From assembly GCA_011524995.1 (NCBI GenBank), contig WTJA01000096.1, positions 1-45,658 of the forward strand: DNA of 45,658 nt, written 5' to 3'. This document shows, piece after piece, positions 8,866-16,849 of this stretch (within the stretch, counting starts at the first letter, position 1; each line of letters begins with the position of its first letter). The translations under genes and the position numbers were made by a program. The notes under the pieces are model-generated. The model searched no databases and was not told the origin of the DNA. It saw only the letters and a list, made by a program, of their open reading frames with translations. The DNA is from Alphaproteobacteria bacterium (GTDB taxonomy: Bacteria; Pseudomonadota; Alphaproteobacteria; Puniceispirillales; Puniceispirillaceae).

Positions 8866-9840
8866 ATGTCACTTCAAGGTTTTGACCCGAAATTCAAAGA
8901 CTTCCCTGATTATATCATCGGCATCACCAAGGAGATTTGGGAAGATCGCAAGATCGCGACGTTGCATCACTATTACACAGATGACATCATTGTGCGCTCA
9001 CCTGCGTCTATCGTTGTCGGAAATCAAGGTGTGATTGCGGCCACAATGGCAACACTTGCTGAATTCCCAGACAGAACTCTATTTGGAGAAGATGTGATTT
9101 GGTCAGGCTCTCCCGAAGAGGGCATGCTGTCTTCGCATCGCATTATCTCAACCGCTACCCATTCCGGTGATGGTGTCTATGGCGCGGCAACAGGCAAGCG
9201 TTTGCAATATCGGATCATTGCTGATTGTCATGCCATTAATAACGCCATTAATGATGAATGGCTTATCCGTGACCAAGGCGCGATTGTCCGTCAGTTAGGC
9301 TGGGACCCAAAAGAGTATGCTATGGCGATGATTGCAAAAGAAGGTGGGGCCGAGGCCGCCTCTTATCCCTTCCATCCCAAAGATGATATCCCAGGACCAT
9401 ATAAAGGCCGCGGCAATGACAATGAATTTGGCCAGCAATATGCCGATATTTTAAACCGCATTATGGGGGCCGATATGGCAGTCATCCCATCTGCGTATGA
9501 TAGAGCCTGTCAGCTCGAATATGCCGGTGGCCAAACAGGATATAGCCATGGCTTTGCCGATCAATTCTGGATGGGGCTGCGTGCTAGCTTCCCATCAGCA
9601 ACCTTCACAATTGATCATCAGATTGGCCGTAATGACGATATGATGCCGCCGCGTGCCGCCATTAGATGGTCCTTGCATGGTAAGCATGATGGGTGGGGCA
9701 GCTTTGGCGCACCAACAGGGGCAGATGTCTATATCATGGGCGCTTGTCATGCCGAATTTGGGCCATGGGGGCTGCGTCGGGAATATGTATTATTTGATGA
9801 AACAGCGGTTTGGAAACAAATTGCCCTGCAAACAGGGTAG
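8866..9840 (+). CDS. Double SnoaL/NTF2-like protein, divergent
   Basis: A 324-residue protein whose halves (about 15-150 and 190-320) each resemble the SnoaL/NTF2-like fold, with features such as HHYYTDDIIVRSPASIVVGNQG and HAEFGPWGLRREYVLFDETAVWKQI. It lacks the DFW..NGKI..N block shared by the other two SnoaL-like proteins, so it is a more distant member and probably not redundant with them. It starts 3 bases after the LacI stop. The assignment rests on secondary-structure-like pattern and context and is less secure than for the other two. No catalytic residues can be assigned. Confidence 0.65.
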   Translation: MSLQGFDPKFKDFPDYIIGITKEIWEDRKIATLHHYYTDDIIVRSPASIVVGNQGVIAATMATLAEFPDRTLFGEDVIWSGSPEEGMLSSHRIISTATHSGDGVYGAATGKRLQYRIIADCHAINNAINDEWLIRDQGAIVRQLGWDPKEYAMAMIAKEGGAEAASYPFHPKDDIPGPYKGRGNDNEFGQQYADILNRIMGADMAVIPSAYDRACQLEYAGGQTGYSHGFADQFWMGLRASFPSATFTIDHQIGRNDDMMPPRAAIRWSLHGKHDGWGSFGAPTGADVYIMGACHAEFGPWGLRREYVLFDETAVWKQIALQTG

Positions 9841-9866
9841 GTCATCTTAAAAGGGGGACGACGGTT

Positions 9867-10844
9867 ATGATAACACCAGCAGAAATGGAAAAGCGCATCG
9901 TCAGATATGGTGACCTTGTACCATGTCGCACCGCCTTTATTGATGCCCATACACCAGGATCTGATAAGAAAGAAAATTTCACCATTATCGGCGGTGGTGT
10001 ATCTGAGTCGGCAGACCAGCATGTGCATATCCAAGACACACCTGGTTTTAACATTGGGGCAGCAGGACAGCCACCTTTCTGTCGGAACTCGCTCCATACG
10101 CATCGCACAGCAGAAGTCTTCTTCGTCCTCTCAGGTACATGGCGGTTTTTCTGGGGTCGGTGGGGTGATGCCGGTGAGGTAACGCTTCAAGAAGGCGATA
10201 TCATTAACATTCCCACAGGCATTTTCCGCGGCTTTGAGAATATCGGGACTGACTATGGTATGATCATGGCCATCTTAGGCGGCGATGATGCGGGCGGCGG
10301 TGTTTTATGGGCCCCGCAAGTGATTGAAGATGCCAAAGATCACGGTCTCATTCTCGGTGAAAATGGCACCCTCTATGACACCAAAAAAGGTCAGGCACTG
10401 CCAGAAGATGTGGCACCAATGCCGGTCATGGATGACGCCGCGCTTGCGCAAATTAAAGAGCCGTCAGTCGCTGATTTCGTACCAAATTATGTGGCACGTT
10501 ATTTAGATCTGATGGCCTATGCCAAAGGTCAGCCCGTCTCTGTCATCTCCGAAACCGGCCTGTTGCGTGACAAGCCTGGTTTTGACGTAGAATTTCTATC
10601 TCATGCCTCTAGCGATGGACAAGACTACCAAACAGATAAGCATGAGATTTTGATGATTATGCGCGGTCATTGGCGGCTAGACTATGAGGGCGGCACAACG
10701 GCTCTTGCCCCCGGCGATGTCGCGGCCATACCCCCTGGATTATCACACAGCCTGAAACCAGCGATGAGCGGTGAAGCCAGCTTATATCGTGTGTGGTCTA
10801 ATGATGACCCAGCAGGCCCCACTTGGACAGAATGGCAATCATAA
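9867..10844 (+). CDS. Bicupin protein (cupin-domain enzyme)
   Basis: A 325-residue protein with two cupin domains. The start is the ATG at 9867, with AAGGGGGACG just upstream; an upstream in-frame ATG would overlap the previous gene. The N-terminal cupin has a complete first metal motif (HTHRTAEVFFVLSG, giving His, His and Glu), but its second motif (PTGIFRGFEN) has Arg where the third His is expected. The C-terminal cupin shows the reverse: a His-Glu in KHEILMIMRG and an intact PPGLSH. Bicupins include dioxygenases, isomerases and decarboxylases, and some DMSP lyases are single cupins; nothing here decides between these. It belongs to the same operon. Confidence 0.85.
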   Translation: MITPAEMEKRIVRYGDLVPCRTAFIDAHTPGSDKKENFTIIGGGVSESADQHVHIQDTPGFNIGAAGQPPFCRNSLHTHRTAEVFFVLSGTWRFFWGRWGDAGEVTLQEGDIINIPTGIFRGFENIGTDYGMIMAILGGDDAGGGVLWAPQVIEDAKDHGLILGENGTLYDTKKGQALPEDVAPMPVMDDAALAQIKEPSVADFVPNYVARYLDLMAYAKGQPVSVISETGLLRDKPGFDVEFLSHASSDGQDYQTDKHEILMIMRGHWRLDYEGGTTALAPGDVAAIPPGLSHSLKPAMSGEASLYRVWSNDDPAGPTWTEWQS

Positions 10845-10855
10845 AGGAAAAGAAA

Positions 10856-11977
10856 ATGATCAAGACCACACATGTTGGCTCGCTTCCGCGCAAGCAAGAC
10901 GTTGTTGATTTAATTTTCGCACGTGAAAAAGAACAACCCTACGACCAGGCCACCTTTGATGCGGCTATGACAGCGCATGTTGATGAAACAGTCGCAAAAC
11001 AAGTGGCAGCTGGCATTGATTTCGTCTCTGATGGTGAAACGTCAAAAATCTCTTATGCCACCTATGTCAAAGATCGCTATACAGGGTTTTCTGGCGATAG
11101 CCCGCGCAATGCGCCTGCTGACCTTCTGCAATTCCCTGGTTTCTTGCAGCGTCAGGCTGATTCCGGTGGTACACCCACCTATGCACGTCCCATGTGTACA
11201 GGTGAGGTTACTGTCAAAGATCAAAGCGACCTTCATAAGGATATCGCCAACCTGAAGGCAGCTATCGCCAAGCATGGCGCGCATCAAGGCTTCATGAATG
11301 CCGCTTCACCTGGCGTCATTTCCTTATTCCTCCAAAATGATTTTTACCCGTCTCGCGAGGCCTATCTTGAGGCACTTGCCGAAGCGATGAGAGAGGAATA
11401 TCGCACGATCATCGAAGCCGGCCTTCATCTGCAGCTTGATTGTCCAGACCTCGCATTATCGCGTCATATGCTGTTTACAGATATGAGTGATGAGGAGTTT
11501 GTGAAGATTGCGGACATGCATGTAGAGGCGCTGAATTATGCGCTATCTGGTTTGCCGAAAGACCACATCCGTGTCCATATTTGTTGGGGCAACTATGAGG
11601 GGCCGCATACCTGCGATATCTCTATGGATAAGGTGTTTTCAACATTGATGAACACGCATGCTGGCTATGTATTATTTGAAACATCAAACCCGCGCCATGC
11701 GCATGAATGGACTATTTTCCGTGACCGTAAGGCTGAGATCCCAGATGATAAAATCTTGGTGCCAGGCGTGGTTGATAGCACCACAAACTTTGTAGAACAC
11801 CCTGAATTAGTGCGTGAGAGAATTCAAAGATTTGTTGATATTGTTGGGGCTGACCGCGTGGTAGCTGGCTCAGATTGTGGCTTTGGCACCTTTGCCGGCT
11901 ATGGGGCTGTTGACCCTGATATCGCCTATGCGAAGCTTGCCTCTTTGGCAGAAGGTGCGGCAAAAGTCACCGGCTAA
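10856..11977 (+). CDS. MetE C-terminal/epoxyalkane:CoM transferase-like zinc enzyme
   Basis: A 373-residue protein of the cobalamin-independent methionine synthase C-terminal family, close in form to the group annotated as methionine synthase II or epoxyalkane:coenzyme M transferase. The N-terminal THVGSLPR motif is typical. The zinc-thiolate centre is visible as His241-x-Cys243 (VHICWGNYEGPH) and Cys341 (GSDCGFGTFAGY). Such enzymes activate a thiol for alkyl or methyl transfer. The ATG at 10856 follows AAAGGAAAAG. It is the last gene of the operon, and its stop overlaps that of the convergent permease gene. It is too short to be a full MetE. The thiol substrate is unknown. Confidence 0.85.
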   Translation: MIKTTHVGSLPRKQDVVDLIFAREKEQPYDQATFDAAMTAHVDETVAKQVAAGIDFVSDGETSKISYATYVKDRYTGFSGDSPRNAPADLLQFPGFLQRQADSGGTPTYARPMCTGEVTVKDQSDLHKDIANLKAAIAKHGAHQGFMNAASPGVISLFLQNDFYPSREAYLEALAEAMREEYRTIIEAGLHLQLDCPDLALSRHMLFTDMSDEEFVKIADMHVEALNYALSGLPKDHIRVHICWGNYEGPHTCDISMDKVFSTLMNTHAGYVLFETSNPRHAHEWTIFRDRKAEIPDDKILVPGVVDSTTNFVEHPELVRERIQRFVDIVGADRVVAGSDCGFGTFAGYGAVDPDIAYAKLASLAEGAAKVTG

Positions 11978-13584
11978 TTTTGGCGTCTCGTCACTGAATA
12001 ATTTAATAAAATAACAGGAATTAGCCCTGCTAGGATAATCATCAAAGCTGGCAGGGCTGCTTCGGCAATCATCTCATCCTTGGCATATTGATACGTGAAG
12101 GTGGCAAAGGTCTCAAAATTAAAAGGCCGCAGCAATAAGGTCATTGGCAGCTCTTTCATAATATCAACAAAGACAAGCAATGCCCCTGCCCCGACTGATG
12201 AAGAAATCAACGGAATGATAATGCGCTGCAGACTTTGAGAAAATGATTTCCCTAACGTTTGGCTTGCTTCGAAGATCTGAGGCGCGATGCGGCCTATGCC
12301 TGTTTCCACAGCACCAAAGCCCACCGCATAAAACCGCACCATATAAGCGATGATAAGGCCAAACAAACCACCGGTCAGCAATGGTCCCCCAAAGGCTAGC
12401 ATCGCCTTGTTTAAAAGTCCCAAAAAGCCAAGGACGCCAATGGCAAGAATTGTCCCTGGCACGGCATAACCACAAGCAGCAGCCAGGGAAATATAACGCG
12501 ATGGCTTTCCTAATTTATAGGTAGTGATAAGGCCGATGATAGCCGCCATCGTGATAATGGCACATACCGCAATAACAGATACTTCAATCGTATTGAGCCA
12601 AAGTGACCAAAACGCATTCCGCGCCTCAGCACCAATACCAGCCATCACATGAGATAGCAAAATCAACACAGGGGTCACAAACCCGACCATCACTGGCAGC
12701 ACACAGACCGCTATCGCACCAAGAGCGTGCCGCCCACGAATAGGCAGAGTAGGTACACCGCGGGCCGTGTTGCCGATATTTTGGAATGACCGCCGGGAAC
12801 GGGCAAATAATTCAGCGGCTAATAGCGCCATCATCACAAGCAAAGCAATAAGAGATAATTGCGCAGCCGCTGGCATGTTATTCATCCCAAGCCAGACATT
12901 AAAGATACCTAAGGTGAGCGTTTCAATGGCAAAATAATCAACGGTACCAAAATCTGATACCACTTCCATGAGAACCAGAGATAGACCGGCAATGATGGCC
13001 GGCCGCGCCAATGGCAAACCCACATGCCAGAATAAATGACGGCCTGATACCATCGCCGCCTCAAATAACGCGCGTGACGTATTATGAAAGGCCGTGCGTG
13101 CCATGATATAAATGTAAGGATATAACACCGCTGCCATCAGCACGGAGGCAACAGGCAAAGAGCGCACTTCAAAAAACCAATAATCGCGCGCTGATTGGAA
13201 CCCAAATAGGCTACGAATAGCCGTCTGGATAGGGCCTGCATATTCCAAGAAATCAGTATAGGCATAGGCAATAAGATAAGCAGGCATCGCAGCTGGCAGC
13301 ACCAACAACCAGCTTAAGACCTTACGCCCTGGAAAGCGGTACCGGCTGACGACCCAGGCTGATGATACCCCAAATAATAGCGCAATCAGACCCGTTCCCA
13401 TCATCAATAACAGGGTGTTGCCGACATAACGTCCTAGCACCGTTTCAACGAGATGGAAAAAGAGCGGCTCAGATGGGGTCAAAGCCACCAAAATAATCAT
13501 CGCTGGCGGCGCCAATAACAGGCTGCATAACGCCAATTGTAAGAGCCCCCAACGTGACCGCAATGGATTTGAAACACGTATCAT
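11974..13584 (-). CDS. Iron(III)-type ABC transporter permease (FbpB/SfuB-like), orphan
   Basis: A 536-residue inner-membrane protein with about twelve hydrophobic segments arranged as two binding-protein-dependent permease domains in tandem, as in FbpB/SfuB/HitB. Each half ends in an EAA-like loop: LFEAAMVSGRHLFWHVGLP in the first and IFEASQTLGKSFSQSLQ in the second. It would import ferric iron, or possibly another metal chelate, with a periplasmic FbpA and an ATPase FbpC; neither is encoded next to it. It starts after the comE terminator, so it needs its own promoter. Its TAG stop overlaps by 4 bases the stop of the convergent plus-strand gene. Confidence 0.87.
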   Translation of the reverse strand: MIRVSNPLRSRWGLLQLALCSLLLAPPAMIILVALTPSEPLFFHLVETVLGRYVGNTLLLMMGTGLIALLFGVSSAWVVSRYRFPGRKVLSWLLVLPAAMPAYLIAYAYTDFLEYAGPIQTAIRSLFGFQSARDYWFFEVRSLPVASVLMAAVLYPYIYIMARTAFHNTSRALFEAAMVSGRHLFWHVGLPLARPAIIAGLSLVLMEVVSDFGTVDYFAIETLTLGIFNVWLGMNNMPAAAQLSLIALLVMMALLAAELFARSRRSFQNIGNTARGVPTLPIRGRHALGAIAVCVLPVMVGFVTPVLILLSHVMAGIGAEARNAFWSLWLNTIEVSVIAVCAIITMAAIIGLITTYKLGKPSRYISLAAACGYAVPGTILAIGVLGFLGLLNKAMLAFGGPLLTGGLFGLIIAYMVRFYAVGFGAVETGIGRIAPQIFEASQTLGKSFSQSLQRIIIPLISSSVGAGALLVFVDIMKELPMTLLLRPFNFETFATFTYQYAKDEMIAEAALPALMIILAGLIPVILLNYSVTRRQN

Positions 13585-13694
13585 ATGTGATGAAGAGACC
13601 TGTGATTGTTGTGGCTGCGTCCCTCGTACTATAGCGAGCTATCCTCATGGCGCAACAAGAGATGGCTATTCCCTAACCAGCGCAATCAGAGCGC

Positions 13695-13725
13695 CTAAAA
13701 AAACAGGCAGGAAATCCTGCCTGTT
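13695..13725 (-). terminator. Rho-independent terminator of comE
   Basis: On the minus strand a 10-bp GC-rich stem (AACAGGCAGG / CCTGCCTGTT) with a 4-base loop is followed at once by a run of seven T. It lies about 30 bases past the comE stop and should end comDE transcription, separating it from the downstream permease gene. Confidence 0.85.
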
Positions 13726-13753
13726 CTATCTGTCTTACTTCGAAAAGGGGGGC

Positions 13754-14308
13754 TTATTTTGCCACTTCTTTCATGAAGCGTTCTTTAATCATCACAGGGT
13801 CATGTTCAATCACTGGGACTTTAATGTTACCAGATTCACATTTTGAGATAATGATTGTCATCTCATCAGCTTCGAATGCTGCTTTGACCACATCAGCGGT
13901 TTCTTCAGCGCTACATTCAATAACATTCTCACAGCCACACGCACGCGCAACCTCAGTCATATTAGTCTTTTTACCTGAATAAGTAATTTGGTCGCCTGTT
14001 GAGCCATAAGAGCCATTATCAATAATCAGAAGAATATAATTCTTGGCCGGGTTATTGGCGATGGTTGGGAAGGTACCAAAATTCATCAAGACAGACCCGT
14101 CACCATCAATCACAAGGACCTTCTTCTCTTGGGCCAGTGCGAGGCCTAGACCAATAGAGGAGGCAAGACCCATGGTACCGAGCATGTAGAAATTGCTTGG
14201 CTGATCATCAATGAGATGCATCTCTTGGCTAGGAAGCCCGATATTTGTGACAACTAATTTATCAGAAATAAATGGGACAAGTGTTTTAATCACATCAGAG
14301 CGGATCAT
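13754..14308 (-). CDS. comE: Sulfopyruvate decarboxylase-like beta subunit (TPP-binding)
   Basis: A 184-residue C-terminal-type TPP-binding subunit. The pyrophosphate/metal motif is GDGSVLMN at about 69-76, with the second ligand region NGSYGSTGDQ at 98-107. Split alpha and beta chains of this size are typical of sulfopyruvate decarboxylase ComDE of coenzyme M biosynthesis and bacterial sulfonate catabolism. Phosphonopyruvate decarboxylase is usually one chain and has an ESVGGQ-like motif where this protein has GSTGDQ. It would decarboxylate 3-sulfopyruvate to sulfoacetaldehyde. The start overlaps the alpha-subunit stop by one base. Position next to phoB keeps phosphonopyruvate as an alternative substrate. 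Confidence 0.82.
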   Translation of the reverse strand: MIRSDVIKTLVPFISDKLVVTNIGLPSQEMHLIDDQPSNFYMLGTMGLASSIGLGLALAQEKKVLVIDGDGSVLMNFGTFPTIANNPAKNYILLIIDNGSYGSTGDQITYSGKKTNMTEVARACGCENVIECSAEETADVVKAAFEADEMTIIISKCESGNIKVPVIEHDPVMIKERFMKEVAK

Positions 14309-14808
14309 TATTCAGCTCCTTTCCAGAATGTTGCATCAGTCAAGATTGCCACTGGCTTACGAGACATGAAACAGTGATTGAGGATGCCATCTAACTCATT
14401 CACATCATCTTTGTGATGGAAGTGATAAGTTGGAATGCGAAGCTGATTGAGCAAATCCTTGGTATGTACTGCCATTTCAACCTGACATGCCACAGGCTCA
14501 CCCACTTCACCACGATAGCTAATGAGCATCGGGAGTGGCATGCGATAAAATTGCGTTAATGTCACAAGGGCATTGATGGTAACGCCAATCGCTGTATTCT
14601 GCATGATAATGGCTGAGCGTTTGCCTCCCATAGTCGCGCCAGCACACAGCCCAATGCCCTCATCTTCGCGATTGCACGGCACATGTGTAAAGCTGTCTGT
14701 AGCATCGATTTTATCAAGTACACCAGCGAGCTGTTTACAAGGAACAGATGTAATAAATTCGATTTTGTTTTTCACAAAATCGGCAACAATTTGGTCATTA
14801 ATTGACAT
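14308..14808 (-). CDS. comD: Sulfopyruvate decarboxylase-like alpha subunit
   Basis: A 166-residue PYR-domain subunit of a TPP-dependent decarboxylase. I start it at the ATG at 14808 (MSINDQIVADF), which gives the usual ComD length; an extended frame adds ten unlikely residues. The activating glutamate lies in CNREDEGIGLCAGA (about 45-58), followed by MQNTAIGVTINAL and SYRGEVGEP, all standard for ComD/Ppd alpha regions. With the beta subunit it forms the active sites at the interface. It lies 131 bases after phoB on the same strand, but a short terminator-like hairpin intervenes, so co-transcription with the Pho genes is uncertain. Assignment relative to phosphonopyruvate decarboxylase is probable, not certain. 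Confidence 0.82.
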   Translation of the reverse strand: MSINDQIVADFVKNKIEFITSVPCKQLAGVLDKIDATDSFTHVPCNREDEGIGLCAGATMGGKRSAIIMQNTAIGVTINALVTLTQFYRMPLPMLISYRGEVGEPVACQVEMAVHTKDLLNQLRIPTYHFHHKDDVNELDGILNHCFMSRKPVAILTDATFWKGAE

Positions 14809-14853
14809 GAGATGCCATACCTTTTTGGTTAATAACAATGGCTAAAGTGAAAC

Positions 14854-14875
14854 AAAAAACTGGCACTGATGCCAG
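14854..14875 (-). terminator. Terminator-like hairpin between phoB and comD
   Basis: On the minus strand a 6-bp stem CTGGCA / TGCCAG with loop TCAG is followed directly by six T. The stem is short but GC-rich. It could end or attenuate the phosphate operon before comDE. Only about 45 bases remain between it and the comD start for a separate promoter. Confidence 0.6.
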
Positions 14876-14939
14876 CAGAAATGATGAGACCAGATATATC
14901 ACATCACTGGCCATTGCTAAGGCAATAAAATATCGGGAC

Positions 14940-15641
14940 TCACGGCTGTTTTAAGGCGTAGCCAGCCCCGCGGACAGTTCGCACAATATCAGGTCGCTCA
15001 GCCTCACCATCTGGCGCTTGGTTGAGGGCTTTGCGCAGACGCGATAAATGCGCATCAACCGTTCTATCTTCTACATAGACCCCATGCCCCCATACGCGGT
15101 CAAGTAGTTGCTCACGGCTAAAGACTTGACCAGGACGCTCCATCAGAATTGTCAGAAGTTTAAATTCCTTGGGGCCTAAATGAATGGGCTGCCCAGAGCG
15201 TTCAACCGTCATTTGGGCATGATTGATAATCACATCATGAAAGGTTTGTACTTGCTGCGTTGCAGACGGGTTTGTCCGTCGCAATATGGCATGAATCCGG
15301 GCCACTAATTCACGAGGAGAAAAAGGTTTGGTGATATAATCATCAGCTCCTGTATCAAGGCCAAAGGTTCTATCACCCTCTTCCCCGCGTGCCGATAGCA
15401 TGATGATAGGAATAGCGTTCAACCTATCTGATTTGCGCAACATTCGACATACTTCGATGCCTGAATATTCTGGCATCATCCAATCAAGAACAATCAGGTC
15501 AGGCTGCCAGCCTTCTGCCAATTCAATGGCTTCACGGCCATCATGGGCCCGCATCACCTCAAATCCTTCTTTGGTCAGATTATAATGCAGAAGTTCAAGT
15601 TGGTTTGGCTCGTCATCTGCGATCAAAATGCGTGTGGCCAT
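14940..15641 (-). CDS. phoB: Phosphate regulon response regulator PhoB
   Basis: OmpR-family response regulator of 233 residues. The receiver domain has the acidic pair IADDEPNQ, the phosphoacceptor Asp in VLDWMMPEYSG, and the conserved Lys in TKPFSPREL. The C-terminal winged helix contains PGQVFSREQLLDRVWG and YVEDRTVDAHLSRLRKAL, the PhoB-like recognition segment. It should bind Pho boxes such as the one before pstS and activate phosphate-starvation genes. It lies 14 bases after phoR and is the last gene of the pst-pho cluster before a terminator-like hairpin. Confidence 0.95.
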   Translation of the reverse strand: MATRILIADDEPNQLELLHYNLTKEGFEVMRAHDGREAIELAEGWQPDLIVLDWMMPEYSGIEVCRMLRKSDRLNAIPIIMLSARGEEGDRTFGLDTGADDYITKPFSPRELVARIHAILRRTNPSATQQVQTFHDVIINHAQMTVERSGQPIHLGPKEFKLLTILMERPGQVFSREQLLDRVWGHGVYVEDRTVDAHLSRLRKALNQAPDGEAERPDIVRTVRGAGYALKQP

Positions 15642-15655
15642 GTCTCAATCCCTCT

Positions 15656-16720
15656 TTATGATGCCGCAGATTTAAGCAGTGGGAACTGCACCGTAAAGCT
15701 TGTTGATGCCCCGAGCTCTGAAGTGATTGACAGCTCACCACGATGCCGGTTGACGATATGTTTGACAATCGCAAGACCAAGGCCAGTCCCGCCCTTTTGC
15801 CGAGACCGTGCTTTATCCACCCGATAGAACCGCTCGGTTAAGCGCGGAATATGACGCTCCTCAATGCCATCACCTTGATTAGTCACAACACACCAAATTT
15901 GGCCTGACTCTGCTGGTATCATCTCGACATCAATTTTTGATTGGGGGTGTCCATATTTAATCGCATTTTCAATAAGGTTATGCATCACCTCAACAATTTC
16001 ATCGCGATCACCTTTGATGCGCGGTACAGGCGCATCCTCGACAAAGCCATCATGAAATTGAATTGTCATCTCTTGACGAGCGGCGCGATCTTTTAGGATC
16101 TCAATGACTGACATCATGACCTCACGTACAGCTACCTCCTCATCAGGGACAATATGTTCCTCAACCTCAACCCGCGAGAGCGAGATAAGATCATCAATCA
16201 GCCTTGTCATCCGTTTGGATTCTTCATCCATAATACCTAGAAAATGAGACCTCATATCGCTTGGCATATCGTCATCTGCCCGCATCGTCTCAACAAAGCC
16301 AATCAATGAGGTGAGTGGCGAGCGCAATTCATGAGATACATTGGCCACGAAATCGCGGCGCACCTTATCAAGATTACGCTGCAAGGTCATATCCATCAAA
16401 AGCACACTGACTTGTGTCTCAGACAAAGCTGTCAGCTTTACCCGAAATTGCCGCGTGATTGATTTTTGATGAGAATAGATAAATTCATGCGGTCGCTTTG
16501 CTGTGCCAATATTCTTTAGCACATCGTCAAAAGTCACCTGCGAAAATACCTCGCCTAACTGGCGATTAACCAATTCTTCACCAAGCATTTTTGAGGCTGC
16601 AGAATTGGCATAGCTGATGGTCTGATCAAACCCAACGAGCAATAACCCGTCATCAAGCAATTTTCCAAACTGCTCCACATCGGTAATGGTTAGGCCAGCA
16701 ATTTCATCACTTGGTGTCAC
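15656..16720 (-). CDS. phoR: Phosphate regulon sensor kinase PhoR, lacking membrane segments
   Basis: Histidine kinase of 354 residues. A PAS-like domain at about 15-115 (LLLVGFDQTISYANSAASKML) precedes the phosphoacceptor His in VSHELRSPLTSLIGF. The ATPase domain has the N box NLIENAIKYG and the G2 box GGTGLGLAIVKHIV. The start is a GTG; an in-frame TAA lies 9 bases upstream, so no N-terminal extension is possible. Unlike classical PhoR there is no transmembrane anchor, so it is predicted cytoplasmic. It should phosphorylate PhoB, encoded 14 bases downstream. With phoU absent, signalling from the Pst transporter may occur differently. Confidence 0.92.
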   Translation of the reverse strand: MTPSDEIAGLTITDVEQFGKLLDDGLLLVGFDQTISYANSAASKMLGEELVNRQLGEVFSQVTFDDVLKNIGTAKRPHEFIYSHQKSITRQFRVKLTALSETQVSVLLMDMTLQRNLDKVRRDFVANVSHELRSPLTSLIGFVETMRADDDMPSDMRSHFLGIMDEESKRMTRLIDDLISLSRVEVEEHIVPDEEVAVREVMMSVIEILKDRAARQEMTIQFHDGFVEDAPVPRIKGDRDEIVEVMHNLIENAIKYGHPQSKIDVEMIPAESGQIWCVVTNQGDGIEERHIPRLTERFYRVDKARSRQKGGTGLGLAIVKHIVNRHRGELSITSELGASTSFTVQFPLLKSAAS

Positions 16721-16804
16721 GGCTCGTTATTCCTTCACAAAACGCTAGGCCAGATGACGCAATGAGGCATGATGCTCATCTCAGTCCTAGCTTAACTATA
16801 TTAT

Positions 16805-16822
16805 GTGAAGAATTTATGACAA
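16805..16822 (-). promoter_or_regulatory. Possible degenerate Pho box before phoR
   Basis: On the minus strand TTGTCAT-AAAT-TCTTCAC has the 7-4-7 layout of a Pho box. The first unit is good and only the TCAC end of the second is conserved. AT-rich -10 candidates (TATAGT) follow. It partly overlaps an 8-bp hairpin (16818-16842) that may attenuate pstB read-through. It could support separate PhoB-dependent expression of phoR-phoB; the evidence is weak. Confidence 0.35.
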
Positions 16823-16849
16823 GCCCATGACTTTGGCTTGCCACATTAT

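Noticed and set aside
13754-14808. Acetolactate synthase-type enzyme
   Set aside because: The two subunits are only 166 and 184 residues and lack the central domain; motifs fit ComD and ComE.
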